DNA of 64,000 nt from Gordonia jinhuaensis. Its GTDB lineage: Bacteria; Actinomycetota; Actinomycetes; Mycobacteriales; Mycobacteriaceae. Shown piece after piece: positions 37,710 to 52,287 of this stretch. The notes beneath the pieces were generated by a model that saw only the letters and a list, made by a program, of their open reading frames with translations, made no database searches and was not told the origin of the DNA. The stretch spans positions 156,060-220,059 of the forward strand of contig NZ_BMGC01000005.1 in assembly GCF_014639795.1 (NCBI RefSeq), given 5' to 3'. Position 1 is the stretch's first letter. Each line of letters opens with the position of its first letter. The position numbers and the translations under genes are program-made.

Positions 37710-38312
37710 GTGAGGCTTGCCGCACCTGTGACGGAAGTGGCTGATGAGGGCACACCCGTTCAGACGACGAACCGGGACCGTACCCACCGGCATGTCATCA
37801 CCGGAGTGCGTCGGCGCAGGCAGATGCCCCGCTGGTCGCTGCGCGCGGCTCTGGTAGCCGTACTCGGGATTGCGGCCGTCGCCGGGTCGGTCACCGCACC
37901 GGCCGGCGCCGACGTCTACCTGAACTATCGGCTCACCGGATTCCGCTCGGCCACGGCAGGCACCTCGTGGAGCTATCTGGGTATGTACACCGGAGACGGC
38001 GTGGGTGCCTTCTCGACGACCATCGTCACCGGCACGAAGGTGGCCAAGGACGGCTCTCTGCCGATCGTCGGCGGACATCTGCAGACCACCACCCCGTACC
38101 CACTTGACCGGTCGATCGTGAGCGGTTCGGTCGTCACGCTGAAGGCACCCAGGGGATGTGTCGACCTCCGCCGGGTGATCACCTACACCTACCGATCATC
38201 GACGCCGCTGTACACGACCGTGCAGTTCGTCGAGACCGAGATGCGCCGGCCGGTGTTCACCGCCTGTGTCACGATCGGGATCACCCTCGAGGGGGCGCTC
38301 AACCACCCCTGA
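37710..38312 (+). CDS. unrecognised secreted protein
   Basis: I do not recognise this 200-residue product. After a polar N-terminal part there is a clear export signal: basic RRRRQMPRW (about residues 35-43), a hydrophobic core SLRAALVAVLGIAAVAGSV, and a likely signal-peptidase site after APAGA. The mature part (about 130 residues) is beta-rich by look, with YLNYRLTGFRSATAGTSWSY and two cysteines that may pair. I chose GTG 37710 because GGGGGAA precedes it; an ATG further in (MPRWSLRAA) would give a cleaner signal peptide. It lies alone between a membrane gene and convergent aroB. Confidence 0.7.
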   Translation: MRLAAPVTEVADEGTPVQTTNRDRTHRHVITGVRRRRQMPRWSLRAALVAVLGIAAVAGSVTAPAGADVYLNYRLTGFRSATAGTSWSYLGMYTGDGVGAFSTTIVTGTKVAKDGSLPIVGGHLQTTTPYPLDRSIVSGSVVTLKAPRGCVDLRRVITYTYRSSTPLYTTVQFVETEMRRPVFTACVTIGITLEGALNHP

Positions 38313-38317
38313 GGATG

Positions 38318-38340
38318 GGGTCAGGGATCTGTCCCGACCC
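38318..38340. terminator. hairpin between convergent genes
   Basis: GGGTC-a-GGGA pairs with TCCC-GACCC across a 4-base loop, with one bulged base. It lies 5 bases after the secreted-protein stop and 43 bases past the aroB stop on the other strand, so it could stop transcription both ways. No U tract. Confidence 0.5.
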
Positions 38341-38382
38341 TGTCCCGGGACCGGCGACACTCCTCTCGCCAGAGGAATCTCG

Positions 38383-40129
<1,747 letters not shown>

Positions 40130-40133
<4 letters not shown>

Positions 40134-41320
40134 GGCCGTTCCATACGCGCGTCGATCGCCTCGCGGTAACGGCGCGCATTGTCGGCGGTCTCGGTCACCG
40201 AGTCGCCGCCGAACTTCTCCAGCGCCGCCTGCGCGACGACCAGTGCGACCATCGCCTCGGCGACGACCCCGGCCGCAGGCACCGCACACACATCCGAACG
40301 CTGGTGGATGGCGGTCGCGGGTTCACCGGTCGACATGTCGACGGTGGCCAGTGCCCGCGGAACGGTCGAGATCGGTTTCATCGCCGCGCGCACACGGATG
40401 CTCTCGCCGTTGGTCATACCGCCCTCGATACCACCCGCGCGGTTGGTCGAGCGCAGCACGCCGTCGGGTCCGGCGATGATCTCGTCGTGGGCGAGACTGC
40501 CCCGACGTCGCGCGGTCTCGAACCCGTCACCCACCTCGACACCCTTGATCGCCTGGATGCCCATCAACGCGCCGGCCAAGCGTGCGTCGAGACGATCCAG
40601 ACCGTTGACATGGGTGCCCAGGCCCACCGGGACACCGGTGACGACCACCTCGACGACGCCGCCGAGGGTGTCGCCGTCCTTCTTGGCCGCGTCGATCTCG
40701 GCGATCATCGCCTCGCCGTAGGTCGGGTCGAAGGCCCGGACCGGGCTCTCGTCGATGGCGATCAGATCCGTGGCGGTCGGCGTGGGACCGTCATAGGGCT
40801 TGGTGGCGCCGATCGAGATCACGTGCGAGAGCACCTCGATGCCGAGCACCTGTCGCAGGAAGTTGCGGGCGACGGTGCCTGCGGCGACACGCGCGGCCGT
40901 CTCGCGCGCACTCGCCCGCTCGAGCACCGGACGCGCATCGGAGAACCCGTATTTGAGCATGCCCGAGTAGTCGGCATGGCCGGGCCGCGGCCGGGTCAGC
41001 GGGGCGTTGCGGGCGACGTCGGCAAGCTGCTCGGGATCCACCGGATCGGCGGCCATCACCTCCTGCCACTTGGGCCACTCGGTGTTGGCGATCTCGACGG
41101 CCACCGGGCCCCCGAGCGTCAGTCCGTGCCGCACGCCACCGATGACGGTGACCTTGTCGGCCTCGAACTTCATCCGGGCGCCGCGGCCGTAGCCGAGGCG
41201 CCGGCGCGCGAGCTGCTCGGCGATCTCGGCGGAGGTGACCTCGACGCCGGCGATCATGCCTTCGAGCACGGTGACCAGAGCGGGTCCGTGCGATTCTCCT
41301 GCGGTAGTCCAGCGCAACAC
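40130..41320 (-). CDS. aroC: chorismate synthase
   Basis: Final shikimate-pathway step, EPSP to chorismate, needing reduced FMN. The 396-residue protein has the three family signatures: [32 protein letters not shown] and [17 protein letters not shown], quoted in part. The start is GTG 41320 ([12 protein letters not shown]) with GGAAAG about 10 bases upstream. It follows the prepilin peptidase by 19 bases and overlaps aroK. Confidence 0.98.
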
Positions 41321-41339
41321 GACTACACATCTTTCCACG

Positions 41340-41756
41340 TCAGAAAATCAGGGCGGCCGCGGCCACCGCCAGCGCCGGTCCGTGTGCGGCGACACACCGT
41401 CCTCCGTGGCGGCACACGCGCATCCCGACGACGACGCACACTGTCACGACGGCCGCCACGACCACCACCGCCATCGCGGTGAGCAGGTCACCGGCGAGCG
41501 CGCCCAGAACGAACACGAGCTTCACATCTCCCCCGCCACAGCCGCCGAACCACCACGCCAGCAGGTACGGCACGGTGACCGCCAGGGCGATCAGTCCCAC
41601 ATGCGGGTGCGGTACCGATGACGCCGCCACGGCCAGACATCCGGGAACCGTGACAACGTTGGGCAGCCGCAACGACACCAGATCGGTGACGGAGAGCAGA
41701 CACAGCCATGCCGCCACGCTTGCAGTGACCACATCCATGCGCCGATCGTGGCGCAT
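41340..41756 (-). CDS. type IV prepilin-like peptidase, short form
   Basis: Membrane aspartyl protease of the TadV/CpaA class, which processes prepilins; homologue of Rv2551c at the same locus. The 138-residue product has several membrane segments, the first active-site motif [12 protein letters not shown] and the second GGGDVKL, so both catalytic Asp residues are present. The N-terminal methylase domain of long-form enzymes is missing, as in Tad-type enzymes. Start uncertain: ATG 41756 or ATG 41738. No pilin genes are in the window, so its substrate must be elsewhere. Confidence 0.82.
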   Translation of the reverse strand: MRHDRRMDVVTASVAAWLCLLSVTDLVSLRLPNVVTVPGCLAVAASSVPHPHVGLIALAVTVPYLLAWWFGGCGGGDVKLVFVLGALAGDLLTAMAVVVVAAVVTVCVVVGMRVCRHGGRCVAAHGPALAVAAAALIF

Positions 41757-41838
41757 GGCGACGCTGTCGAGGTGCCCTGTCGCGCGGACAGGGGTCGAGC
41801 CTGTGGACAGGTGGGCGATTGTGGACAGGAGAGGCGGA

Positions 41839-42783
41839 TCAGAGTCCGATCGCGTCGGCCATCGCTTCCCGCGGTGCCGCACGTCCGGTGAACTGTTCGA
41901 ACTGTCCGAAGGCCTGGTTGAGCAACATCACCAGACCGCCCACCACCAGACCGCCCTGTGCCTCGACGGCCTCGGCCAGCGGGGTGGGCCACGGGTCGTA
42001 GATCACGTCGAGTACGCGCCCGGACACTGCGAGATCGTCGACGAGCGGCGCGACCCCGGCGACGGGAACCGTGTTGACGGTGACCGCGGCGCGGCCGCAC
42101 AGCGCCCGCAGCTGCGTCGACGGCGCGAACTCGACGAGCAGGGTGTCGATGTCGTGTGCGCGCGCGAGCTCGAGAACCCCGGCCGCCCGATCGGCGTCGC
42201 GCGCCACGACCGCGATCGAAGCCACGCCCGCCTCGGCGAGGGCCTGCACAACCGCCAGTGCGGTGCCACCGGCTCCGACCAGCACTGCCGTGGACCCGGT
42301 GAGCTCGCGCAGGTCGGAGTCGTAGCCGAGCTCGCGCAGCGAGCCGGTGACACCGTCGACGTCGGTGCAGTCGGCGCGCCAGCCGGTGTCGGTCCTGACC
42401 AGCGTGTTCGCCGCACCGACCGCGCGTGCCCGGTCGGTGACCTCGGTCGCGTAGGCCAGCGCGGCCTTCTTGTTGGGCATGGTGACCGACAGACCCACGA
42501 CATCGGCGGGCAGCCGATCGACCATCTCGGCGAAGCCGTCCTCGGCGCAGTCGATCCGGTCGTAGCTCCAGTCGGTCATACCGAGTTCGCGGTAGCCGGC
42601 CCGGTGCAGATCGGGGGACTTCGAGTGTGCGACGGGCGATCCCACGACGGCCGCTCGATGGGCTGCGCCGTCACCGTTGGACCGTGCATGTGCGGCCACC
42701 GTTGCCTCGTCACCGCTCGCCGCATCACCACTTGCACCGTCACCGCTGGGCATGTCACCGCTCGTTCGCTCGTTCTCAGCCAT
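41839..42783 (-). CDS. aroE: shikimate dehydrogenase
   Basis: Reduces 3-dehydroshikimate to shikimate. The family domain begins near residue 43 with AAVVGSPVAHSKSP; catalytic Lys105 lies in TMPNKKAAL, the paired Asp141 in DCTDVDG, and the NADP fold in LVGAGGTALAVV. The first 40 residues are a low-complexity Gly/Ser/Asp/Ala extension (SGDGASGDAASGD) with no equivalent in most relatives. The start is ATG 42783, overlapping the mltG end by eight bases; no later start keeps the full fold. Confidence 0.95.
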   Translation of the reverse strand: MAENERTSGDMPSGDGASGDAASGDEATVAAHARSNGDGAAHRAAVVGSPVAHSKSPDLHRAGYRELGMTDWSYDRIDCAEDGFAEMVDRLPADVVGLSVTMPNKKAALAYATEVTDRARAVGAANTLVRTDTGWRADCTDVDGVTGSLRELGYDSDLRELTGSTAVLVGAGGTALAVVQALAEAGVASIAVVARDADRAAGVLELARAHDIDTLLVEFAPSTQLRALCGRAAVTVNTVPVAGVAPLVDDLAVSGRVLDVIYDPWPTPLAEAVEAQGGLVVGGLVMLLNQAFGQFEQFTGRAAPREAMADAIGL

Positions 42784-44629
42784 CGCACCCCGTCTTCAGA
42801 AGTCCGCTGGCACATGCATGCCTGCGGTTGGCGATCTGCTCCTCGTAATTGTCCGCGAACAGCGTGGTGCCACCGGAATCGATGGTGACGAAGTACAGCC
42901 AGCGGCCCTGTGCGGGATCACGGGTGGCCGCCAACGCGGCCTGCCCCACCGAGCCGATCGGAGTGACCGGCAGCCCCACATGCTGATAGGTGTTCCACTT
43001 GTTGTCGCTGGTGTAGCTGTCGCCGGAGACGTCGATGTTCTGCACCTTGGCCGCATAGTTGGCGGTGGAGTCCATCTCCAGTTTCTGATTGGCGCCGAGC
43101 CGGTTGACGATCACGCGGGCGACCTTCGCGTAGTCACCGGCGGGCACTTCGCGTTCGACCACCGACGCCGCGGTCAGCGTGTCGTAGGGATCCAGGCCGG
43201 TCGTGTTCGGTGTGGTCAGACCCCAGGTGTCGAATTGTGCGGCGCTCGCGGTGATCATCTGACGCAGCACGCCCGTGGCGTCGAGAGACGGGTCGAGCGC
43301 TTCGAAGGTCATCGCGGCGATGAGTCCCTCGATCCGTCGATGGTCGCCGGTCAGCGCCTGCACCCGTGCGGTCGCCCAGCCGGGCACCCCGAGTTGGGCG
43401 GGCGTGTCGGTCGCGGCGGCCTGGGCCAGCTGTTCGACGGTCACCCCGTGTCGCTGCCCGTTGAGGGTGTAGCTGCTCGCATCGGCGATCATCGCGAAGA
43501 TTCCCGGGGTGGTCTTCCCGTCGATGCCGGGCTTCGAGTCGAGCTGACGGCCCGGCGGCACGTTGAGTCGACCCACCCGATGGTCATCGCCCGACAGCAT
43601 GGACACCGCGGTCTTGGCCGAGACGTGCGTGCGGAGCTGATAGAAGCCGGCGTCGACGGTGTTATCACCCGCGGCGCGGGTGAAGGCGACGGTGCTGGCC
43701 ACCACACCCTGGTCGGTGAGGATCGTCCCGGTCTGGGTCAGCGTCGCGTTCTGGGGCACCTCCACCAGCACGTCGGCGCGACCAGCGGTGTCGCTGTAGT
43801 CGGCGTCGTCGACGAAGAACCCCGTGACGCGCAGCCCCGCCCATGTTCCCGCTCCGGCGACGATGAGGACGAACACGGCGACCAGAGCGATCACCACGCT
43901 GCGACGTCTGCGCCGAGGCGAGCGAGCCGTGTCGCCACCACCGCGCCGGGAACGCTCGCGACGCGACGGGCGACGCGAGGACGCGCCTGGACTCGACTGT
44001 TCTGAGACGGGAGCGGCTGGAGCGGGAGTGCCGGCTGGGGCGGGAGCAGTTGGAGCGGAATCCGCGGCGTTGTGTTGGTTGCCCAGCCGTTGGCGTGGCT
44101 CGACGGCCGGGCCACCGCGATAGGCACCCAGTACATACCGGCCGGAGTCATAGACATCGGGTGCAGTCGGATCGGGCACAGACCGGTCGGGGGCAGACCG
44201 ATCAGGGGCAGACCGATCAGGGGCAGACCAGTCCACGCCCTGACGGGCGTCGGCCCGCTGCCGCTCGGAACGCTGGGCCTGACCGCGCTGGGGTTCACCG
44301 CGCTGGGGCGCGCCACGCTGGCCCTGACCACGCTGCGGTTCGATGCGCTGGGGTTGGGCGCGTCGCGGCGGTGCCGTCCTGGAGGCATCGCTCGCATGGG
44401 CCTGCTCAGCGCGCGCACGTTCGGCGGCCAGTGCACGCCAGTCGAAGCTGCCCGTGTCGGGATCCTCGTCCCGTCCTCGGCGATGCCTCCGCACCCCGGC
44501 CGGCGACGACCTGGTGAAATACCGGAGCCGTTCCTCCTCGGTCAGCGCATTCTCGTCGGGTGAGGGCGCACCATGCGGTTCATACCCCCCGCGACTCCGC
44601 CGGTGATGGCCGTGCGGGTCGTCAGTCAC
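42776..44629 (-). CDS. mltG: endolytic murein transglycosylase MltG with long cytosolic tail
   Basis: Cuts nascent glycan strands near the membrane, setting their length. The 617-residue protein has a 243-residue cytosolic N-terminus rich in Arg, Gln and Pro with in-frame repeats ([10 protein letters not shown]; three copies of SAPDR encoded by 15-bp DNA repeats at about 44191-44235). One membrane segment follows at about 244-266, then the YceG domain. The catalytic glutamate is Glu492 in AASVVEREV. The start is GTG 44629, overlapping ruvX by four bases. The tail length is unusual but such tails are common in actinobacterial MltG. Confidence 0.95.
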   Translation of the reverse strand: MTDDPHGHHRRSRGGYEPHGAPSPDENALTEEERLRYFTRSSPAGVRRHRRGRDEDPDTGSFDWRALAAERARAEQAHASDASRTAPPRRAQPQRIEPQRGQGQRGAPQRGEPQRGQAQRSERQRADARQGVDWSAPDRSAPDRSAPDRSVPDPTAPDVYDSGRYVLGAYRGGPAVEPRQRLGNQHNAADSAPTAPAPAGTPAPAAPVSEQSSPGASSRRPSRRERSRRGGGDTARSPRRRRRSVVIALVAVFVLIVAGAGTWAGLRVTGFFVDDADYSDTAGRADVLVEVPQNATLTQTGTILTDQGVVASTVAFTRAAGDNTVDAGFYQLRTHVSAKTAVSMLSGDDHRVGRLNVPPGRQLDSKPGIDGKTTPGIFAMIADASSYTLNGQRHGVTVEQLAQAAATDTPAQLGVPGWATARVQALTGDHRRIEGLIAAMTFEALDPSLDATGVLRQMITASAAQFDTWGLTTPNTTGLDPYDTLTAASVVEREVPAGDYAKVARVIVNRLGANQKLEMDSTANYAAKVQNIDVSGDSYTSDNKWNTYQHVGLPVTPIGSVGQAALAATRDPAQGRWLYFVTIDSGGTTLFADNYEEQIANRRHACASGLLKTGCDG

Positions 44630-45134
44630 CGATTCTCATCCCCCATCCCCGCCGGTCGCCCCTCATCGGACGCCCGGCGAGCTCGTGCCCGTTGCAGGTC
44701 GAGCCACCCTTGCAGGATTGCAACGGCAGCCGCCTGATCGATCACCTCACGCTGCTTCTTCGCGTTGCGGCCGGCCGCTCGCATGGCCTGCGAGGCGGTC
44801 ACCGTGGTCAGTCTTTCGTCGAACGACTCGATGGGGATCGGCGTGATCTTCGCCGCCAGACGCGCGGCAAAGCCCTCGGCGTCGCGGGCCGACGACCCGC
44901 GTTCGCCTCGCAGCGTCACCGGTCTGCCGACCACCACACCGACGGCATCGTATTCGTCCACCAGCGCCACGAGGCGATCGATGTCGGAGCCGTCGTCGGA
45001 TCGGCGAACCGTCTCCACCGGCGTCGCGAGGATGCCGTCGGGATCACAGGTGGCCACCCCGACTCGGACCGTGCCCACGTCGATGGCCAGTCGTCGCCCC
45101 CGAGGAGTCAGCGTCATGCTGTCCTGCTCCGCCG

Positions 45135-45138
<4 letters not shown>
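44626..45138 (-). CDS. ruvX: Holliday junction resolvase-like protein RuvX/YqgF
   Basis: RNase H-fold nuclease linked to 16S rRNA processing and, in mycobacteria, Holliday-junction resolution. The 170-residue protein has the first acidic motif [27 protein letters not shown], and the closing motif FDERLTT...[16 protein letters not shown]. The start is GTG 45138, overlapping the alaS stop (GTGA), and its stop overlaps mltG the same way, so alaS-ruvX-mltG are translationally coupled. Confidence 0.95.
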
Positions 45139-47801
<2,663 letters not shown>

Positions 47802-47998
47802 CGTGACCTGCCTGCCTGTCGCCGTGGTGGGCGCACGACAAAGCACGCCCTGATGAACTCAAGAACGTCGTCAACCCTACCCGCACCCGCCCCTGCGCCC
47901 GGTCCCCGCCGTCGGTCGTGTCCGGCGGCGATCGGTACTGGTCAGCCTGTCACCGACGGGAGCAGGAACAATCCGGGCCGACGTCGCACCATGGAGTC

Positions 47999-48226
47999 AT
48001 GTCCTTCTCGACCGCTTCCGAGACCGCCTCCCCGACCGCTGCGGATGCCCTCGGCGACTTCCTCCGTTCCCGGCGTGCGGCAGTGGCCCCCGCCGAACGC
48101 GGCATCGTGAGGGCCAACCATCGCCGGGTGCCCGGTGTGCGCCGAGACATCCTCGGCCTTCTCGACGCGATGCCGGATGTGGCGTCGGCAATGTGGTCGG
48201 TGGCCGGGCCGCCGATCAAGACCTGA
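47999..48226 (+). pseudogene. remnant of XRE/MmyB-type regulator
   Basis: The 75-residue product begins like an MmyB-type XRE regulator: LGDFLRSRRAAVAP, then HRRVPGVRRD, equivalent to the RRVPGLRREE that leads into the helix-turn-helix. The helix-turn-helix itself (EEVAxLAGVSxxYYxxLE) is missing. The sequence jumps to ILGLLDAMPDVASA, which resembles the LLDAM segment that starts the ligand-binding half of these proteins, and stops soon after. I read this as a regulator with an internal deletion and a lost C-terminus. It could also be a random small frame; homology is from motif recall only. Confidence 0.5.
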
Positions 48227-48311
48227 CGATGACGCTGCGGGTGCTCTCGGTGGGCATGCTCCGGCGAGTCAGAGTCGCGATGAACCGGACTTACGATGGA
48301 CCCAGCCCGAC

Positions 48312-48347
48312 GAACACCTGCACCGCTGAACACCTGCACCGCTGAAC
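48312..48347. repeat. 16-bp tandem repeat
   Basis: gaacacctgcaccgct occurs twice in a row (48312-48327, 48328-48343), followed by a partial third copy (gaac). It lies in the noncoding stretch between the regulator remnant and rarA. Confidence 0.9.
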
Positions 48348-48409
48348 CGAGAACACGCCACGCCGTGTGGATGTGCGCTGCGATCGGCGTGCTGTGGCGA
48401 GGCGCGCGG

Positions 48410-49873
48410 TCAGCGGCGACCGGTGAGCCCGCGGACGATCGCGCGAAGCCTCGGTAGCCGGGTCGACAGTTCGCGCTCGACACCGCGGCCGGTCGGTTCG
48501 TAATAGTCGACGCCGACGAGTTCGTCGGGTGGATACTGTTGCCGCACAACACCGTCGGGATCATCATGCGGATAGCGGTAGCCCACCGCGTTGCCGAGCT
48601 TCTTCGCGCCCGCATAGTGACCGTCGCGCAGATGTGCGGGCACGGCGCCCGCCTTCCCCGCCTGGACGTCGGCGATCGCCGCGCCGATCGACGACACCAC
48701 CCCCGCCGACTTCGGGGCCGATGCCAGATGGATAGTCGCTTGCGCGAGTGCGAGTTTGGCCTCGGGCATGCCGACCATGTTGACCACATGCGCGGCGGCG
48801 ACCGCGGTCTGCAGCGCGGTCGGATCAGCCATGCCGATGTCCTCACTCGCGTGGATCATCAGCCGCCGTGCGATGAAGCGCGGATCCTCACCGGCGACGA
48901 TCATCCGAGCCAGGTAATGCAGCGCGGCATCGACATCGGATCCGCGGATCGACTTGATGAATGCGCTGGTGACGTCGTAGTGCTGGTCGCCGTCGCGGTC
49001 GTAGCGCACCGCCGCCCGGTCGATCGCCGACTCGACGTCGGCGAGCATGATCACAGGCCGGATCGTGTCGTCGGAATCGTCTGTGCCCCCCGAGGAATCG
49101 GCGGAATCCGTGGAGCCGGCGGTCTGGCGACCAGTGGCCACCTGGGCGGCGGCCTCCAGCGCGGTCAACGCCCGGCGCGCGTCACCGCCGGCCACTGCGA
49201 CCAGATGCGTCATCGCGGCGTCGTCGATGTCGACAGCCGCACCGAGCCCGCGCGGGTCGGCCAGGGCCCGGCGCAGCAACTCGACGATCGAGTCGTCGCC
49301 GAGTGAGCGCAGCTGCAGTACCAGCGACCGTGACAAGAGAGGGGCCACCACGGAGAACGACGGGTTCTCGGTGGTCGCCGCGACCAGCAGCACGATCCGG
49401 TTCTCGACCGCGTCGAGCAGCGCATCCTGCTGGGTCTTGGAGAAGCGGTGGATCTCGTCGATGAACAGCACGGTCTGTCTGCCGTTGGCCAGCCGCCGAC
49501 GCGCAGTGTCGATGACCGCACGCACCTCCTTGACGCCCGACGAGAGTGCGGACAACGCCTCGAAGGTGCCCCCGGTGGCCGCCGAGATGAGCGAGGCCAT
49601 CGTGGTCTTGCCGGTTCCCGGCGGACCGTAGAGCAGCACCGAGGACACCCCGGACCCGTCGATGAGCCGCCGCAGCGGCGACCCGGCTCCCAGCAGGTGA
49701 TCCTGGCCGACGATCTCGTCGAGGCTGCGCGGACGCATCCGCACCGCCAGCGGGGCGTCGGGGCGCTGCGGTTCGGCGCGCATCGCCTCGGCGGCTCGCG
49801 AGTCCTCGTCGGTGTCGGCGGGTCTGATGTCGAACAGTGAGTCCGCGGGATCCTGCGGACCGGTCGCCATCAT
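48410..49873 (-). CDS. rarA: replication-associated recombination protein A (RarA/MgsA)
   Basis: AAA+ ATPase that acts at stalled forks; homologue of Rv2559c. The 487-residue protein has Walker [10 protein letters not shown] (83-91), Walker [11 protein letters not shown] (Asp139-Glu140), the sensor segment [10 protein letters not shown] and the C-terminal tetramerisation domain with [16 protein letters not shown] Ser/Asp/Gly-rich insert ([16 protein letters not shown]) sits between the ATPase lid and that domain. The start is ATG 49873 or the adjacent ATG 49870; the open frame upstream is shadow of the next gene. It is ten bases after the kinase-fold gene. Confidence 0.95.
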   Translation of the reverse strand: MMATGPQDPADSLFDIRPADTDEDSRAAEAMRAEPQRPDAPLAVRMRPRSLDEIVGQDHLLGAGSPLRRLIDGSGVSSVLLYGPPGTGKTTMASLISAATGGTFEALSALSSGVKEVRAVIDTARRRLANGRQTVLFIDEIHRFSKTQQDALLDAVENRIVLLVAATTENPSFSVVAPLLSRSLVLQLRSLGDDSIVELLRRALADPRGLGAAVDIDDAAMTHLVAVAGGDARRALTALEAAAQVATGRQTAGSTDSADSSGGTDDSDDTIRPVIMLADVESAIDRAAVRYDRDGDQHYDVTSAFIKSIRGSDVDAALHYLARMIVAGEDPRFIARRLMIHASEDIGMADPTALQTAVAAAHVVNMVGMPEAKLALAQATIHLASAPKSAGVVSSIGAAIADVQAGKAGAVPAHLRDGHYAGAKKLGNAVGYRYPHDDPDGVVRQQYPPDELVGVDYYEPTGRGVERELSTRLPRLRAIVRGLTGRR

Positions 49874-49883
49874 CGCCGGTGGG

Positions 49884-51137
49884 TCAGCGCAACCACGCCG
49901 ACTCGAGAGCGCCCGCGACGTCGTCGGCGTGTGCTGCCACGTCCGCGCGACCGGCCAGGATCGCGGCCTCGCGCAGATCGCGCCAGCGACCGACGACCTG
50001 TCGTGCGGAGGTGGTGTGCAGCGCCAGCCCGTGCGACATCGTCTCCTCGGCGAGCTGGTCGGCGGTCGCGGCCGCGTCGGTCGCCGATTCACCGGTTCCC
50101 GGGGTCTCCACCGGCAGCATCCACACCGTCGACAGCCACACCCAGATGGCGCGGGCGGTGAGCACGCGGCGGTGCAACTCGGCATCGCGCTGCAGCGCCG
50201 GCCAGATCGCGCGCACCTCCGACCGCCAGGCCTCGATGAGCGCCGCCTCCAGGTTGCCGCGATCGACCGCGCGCGCCGAGGACAGGTGCGGGCCGAGGGT
50301 GACCAGTGCGTAGGCGACGTCGAGGGACGGGTCGCGGAAACCGCCCCACTCGTAGTCCATGAACTGCACGCCGTCGGCGTTGATCATGATGTTCTCCGGG
50401 CCGACGTCAGACGGGCTGAACGCCCGATGATCGCCGTCGGTGAACAGTGCACATGCTTCGTCGAGCAGGTCGACGATCACCTGCGGCGCGGCCGAGGACA
50501 GGTATTCGTCGAAGACCTGACCGCACACGTCGACCGCCGAGCGCGCCTGATGTGCCAGCACGTCGGTGGTGTCGCGGCCGCTGTTCTGCCGCAGCAGCGC
50601 GGCGAAGTCTCCCTCGCCGCCCAGCGTCGCGGCATGCATACGCCCCAGGGCCTGACCCCACGCGCTGACGGCATGTTCGGTTGCCGATCGGTCAGCGCTG
50701 CCGAGCAGGTCGGTCATCGATCGTCCGGTACCCAGATCCGACAGGACGATCACGCGTTCGGCGGCGTCGTAGGCGATCAGATGCGGCCCCGGACGCGACG
50801 CGATGGGCAGCGCCGTGGCGTATTTGTAGGAGGCCAGTTCGCGGGCGAAGGACAGGTCGTCGTAGGCGCGGCCGGCGGCGGATTCGCGGGTCTGGGCCGC
50901 CCCCGGCAGATCGTCCGACGACGGCAGCACCTTGATCACCAGGGAGCGGTCCTGGGAGATCGGATTCTGGGGTGCGCGGACCCGCACGACCTCGGTACGA
51001 CCACTTCCGCCCAGGTCAACCGGGTCGGCCAGGGTCACGGTGATTCCGGCGCGAGCAGACAGGACACGCTCGGCGATCCGTACCGCCGCAGCCATTCGAT
51101 CCGCACTCGACGCACGAGGATCGGTTATGACGGTCAT
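49884..51137 (-). CDS. aminoglycoside-phosphotransferase-fold protein
   Basis: Protein kinase-like (APH/choline kinase) fold of unknown substrate, 417 residues. The expected residues are present: Lys69 (VIKV), Glu100 (helix C), Asp244 and Asn249 in [11 protein letters not shown] and Asp261 in FMDYEWGGF, which takes the DFG place. So it is probably catalytically competent. It does not resemble known resistance enzymes closely enough to name one. It lies 64 bases downstream of the small transglutaminase gene and 10 bases before rarA, so it may belong to the amide-ligase cluster transcript. Confidence 0.8.
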   Translation of the reverse strand: MTVITDPRASSADRMAAAVRIAERVLSARAGITVTLADPVDLGGSGRTEVVRVRAPQNPISQDRSLVIKVLPSSDDLPGAAQTRESAAGRAYDDLSFARELASYKYATALPIASRPGPHLIAYDAAERVIVLSDLGTGRSMTDLLGSADRSATEHAVSAWGQALGRMHAATLGGEGDFAALLRQNSGRDTTDVLAHQARSAVDVCGQVFDEYLSSAAPQVIVDLLDEACALFTDGDHRAFSPSDVGPENIMINADGVQFMDYEWGGFRDPSLDVAYALVTLGPHLSSARAVDRGNLEAALIEAWRSEVRAIWPALQRDAELHRRVLTARAIWVWLSTVWMLPVETPGTGESATDAAATADQLAEETMSHGLALHTTSARQVVGRWRDLREAAILAGRADVAAHADDVAGALESAWLR

Positions 51138-51201
51138 CGCGTGATGACAACTCCCTCACAGAATTCTCGGTCCGACGAACTGCCGGACCACGGGATCAAA
51201 C

Positions 51202-52287
51202 CTACCGAAGATGACCGACACTGTGGTCGATCTCGTTGGGGTCGTTTCCGGTTCGATCTGCCCCGTGTTTCTGACCGGACAGCTGTACGAATCGAGCGTT
51301 CTCGTCGGTGCGCTGGGCGAACTCACCGTTGCCGGTGGGATCGATGGGTGCCACGTCCACCGACACATCGATCTTGCTGCTGGCCGCATCGGTGTAGATC
51401 ACGCCGCGCAGCGGCGGCACGTCGTCGTAGTCGCGCCCCCAGGCGACAGTGACATGTCGCTCGTCGACCAGTTTGTCATTCGTCGGGTCGAATGCCAGCC
51501 ACGCCCCGCCGGGGATGCGCACCGCTGCCCACGCATGACTTGCGTCGGCGCCGACGATCCGCTCGGAGCCCGGCGGCGGGTCGGTGGCCAGATAGCCCGA
51601 CACGTACCGCGCGGCGAGTCCCTGCGAGCGCAGACAGGCGATGGCCACCCGCGCGAAGTCCTGGCACACGCCCTCGCGCCTGCGCATCACCGTCTCCACG
51701 CGGGTGCTGATGGCCGTGGATCCGGACCGATAGGTGAACTCGCGGTAGATGCGCGAGGTGAGGTTGCCGACGGCTTCCAGCAGCGAGATGCCGGGGACGA
51801 AGATCTCGGCGGCGTAGTCCGACACCGTCGGCGTGATCTCCGGAGGGGTGAGGTCGAGCGCGAACTCGACCGCACGCGGGTCGTTCGCGAGGTCGTCGCG
51901 AGCGGACTCCCACCGTGCCAGCAGTCCCGGATTCGTCAGATCCGATCGCCGGGGCGGGTCCACGTCGACCACCGAATGCCCGGTGACCACCAGCTCGCGG
52001 TGGGAGCTGCGGACGTGGAAATAGGTGTCGCGGTTGCCGTAGGCGTCGACACCGCTCGATCGGTCGGCCGCCTCCGGGGCGATGTCGACGCCGTCGTCGA
52101 GAACGCGCTGGCCGACGGTGTCGCGAGGGGTCAGATAGCACCGGCCATACGACGAGCTCACCACGTCGTCGTAGGTGTAGCGCGTGGTGTGGGTGACCCG
52201 GTAGCGGCGGGTGGTGGCGTCGCCGGCGTTGCGATAGGCGCGCGACACTGGGCCCGGTTCGGTGAACACCGCGTGATCGTCGCTCAT
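51202..52287 (-). CDS. transglutaminase-like protein, Rv2569c family
   Basis: Papain-like transglutaminase-fold protein of 361 residues with an N-terminal beta domain (about 25-110, YRVTHTTRYTYDD) and a catalytic core. The triad is visible: Cys208 in GVCQDFARVAIAC, His251 in ASHAWAAV and Asp267 in FDPTND. Such proteins are predicted to be peptidases or amide-bond-remaking enzymes. The start is ATG 52287, overlapping the ATP-grasp stop by four bases (ATGA). The tail after residue 330 is polar. Substrate unknown. Confidence 0.88.
   Translation of the reverse strand: MSDDHAVFTEPGPVSRAYRNAGDATTRRYRVTHTTRYTYDDVVSSSYGRCYLTPRDTVGQRVLDDGVDIAPEAADRSSGVDAYGNRDTYFHVRSSHRELVVTGHSVVDVDPPRRSDLTNPGLLARWESARDDLANDPRAVEFALDLTPPEITPTVSDYAAEIFVPGISLLEAVGNLTSRIYREFTYRSGSTAISTRVETVMRRREGVCQDFARVAIACLRSQGLAARYVSGYLATDPPPGSERIVGADASHAWAAVRIPGGAWLAFDPTNDKLVDERHVTVAWGRDYDDVPPLRGVIYTDAASSKIDVSVDVAPIDPTGNGEFAQRTDENARFVQLSGQKHGADRTGNDPNEIDHSVGHLR

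Noticed and set aside
47802..47998. T-box leader upstream of alaS
   Set aside because: No T-box sequence or terminator/antiterminator pair is visible, and the alaS start follows a plain ribosome site.
49884..51137. aminoglycoside resistance gene
   Set aside because: Only the kinase fold and its key residues match; the sequence and its place beside conserved genes do not point to a resistance enzyme.
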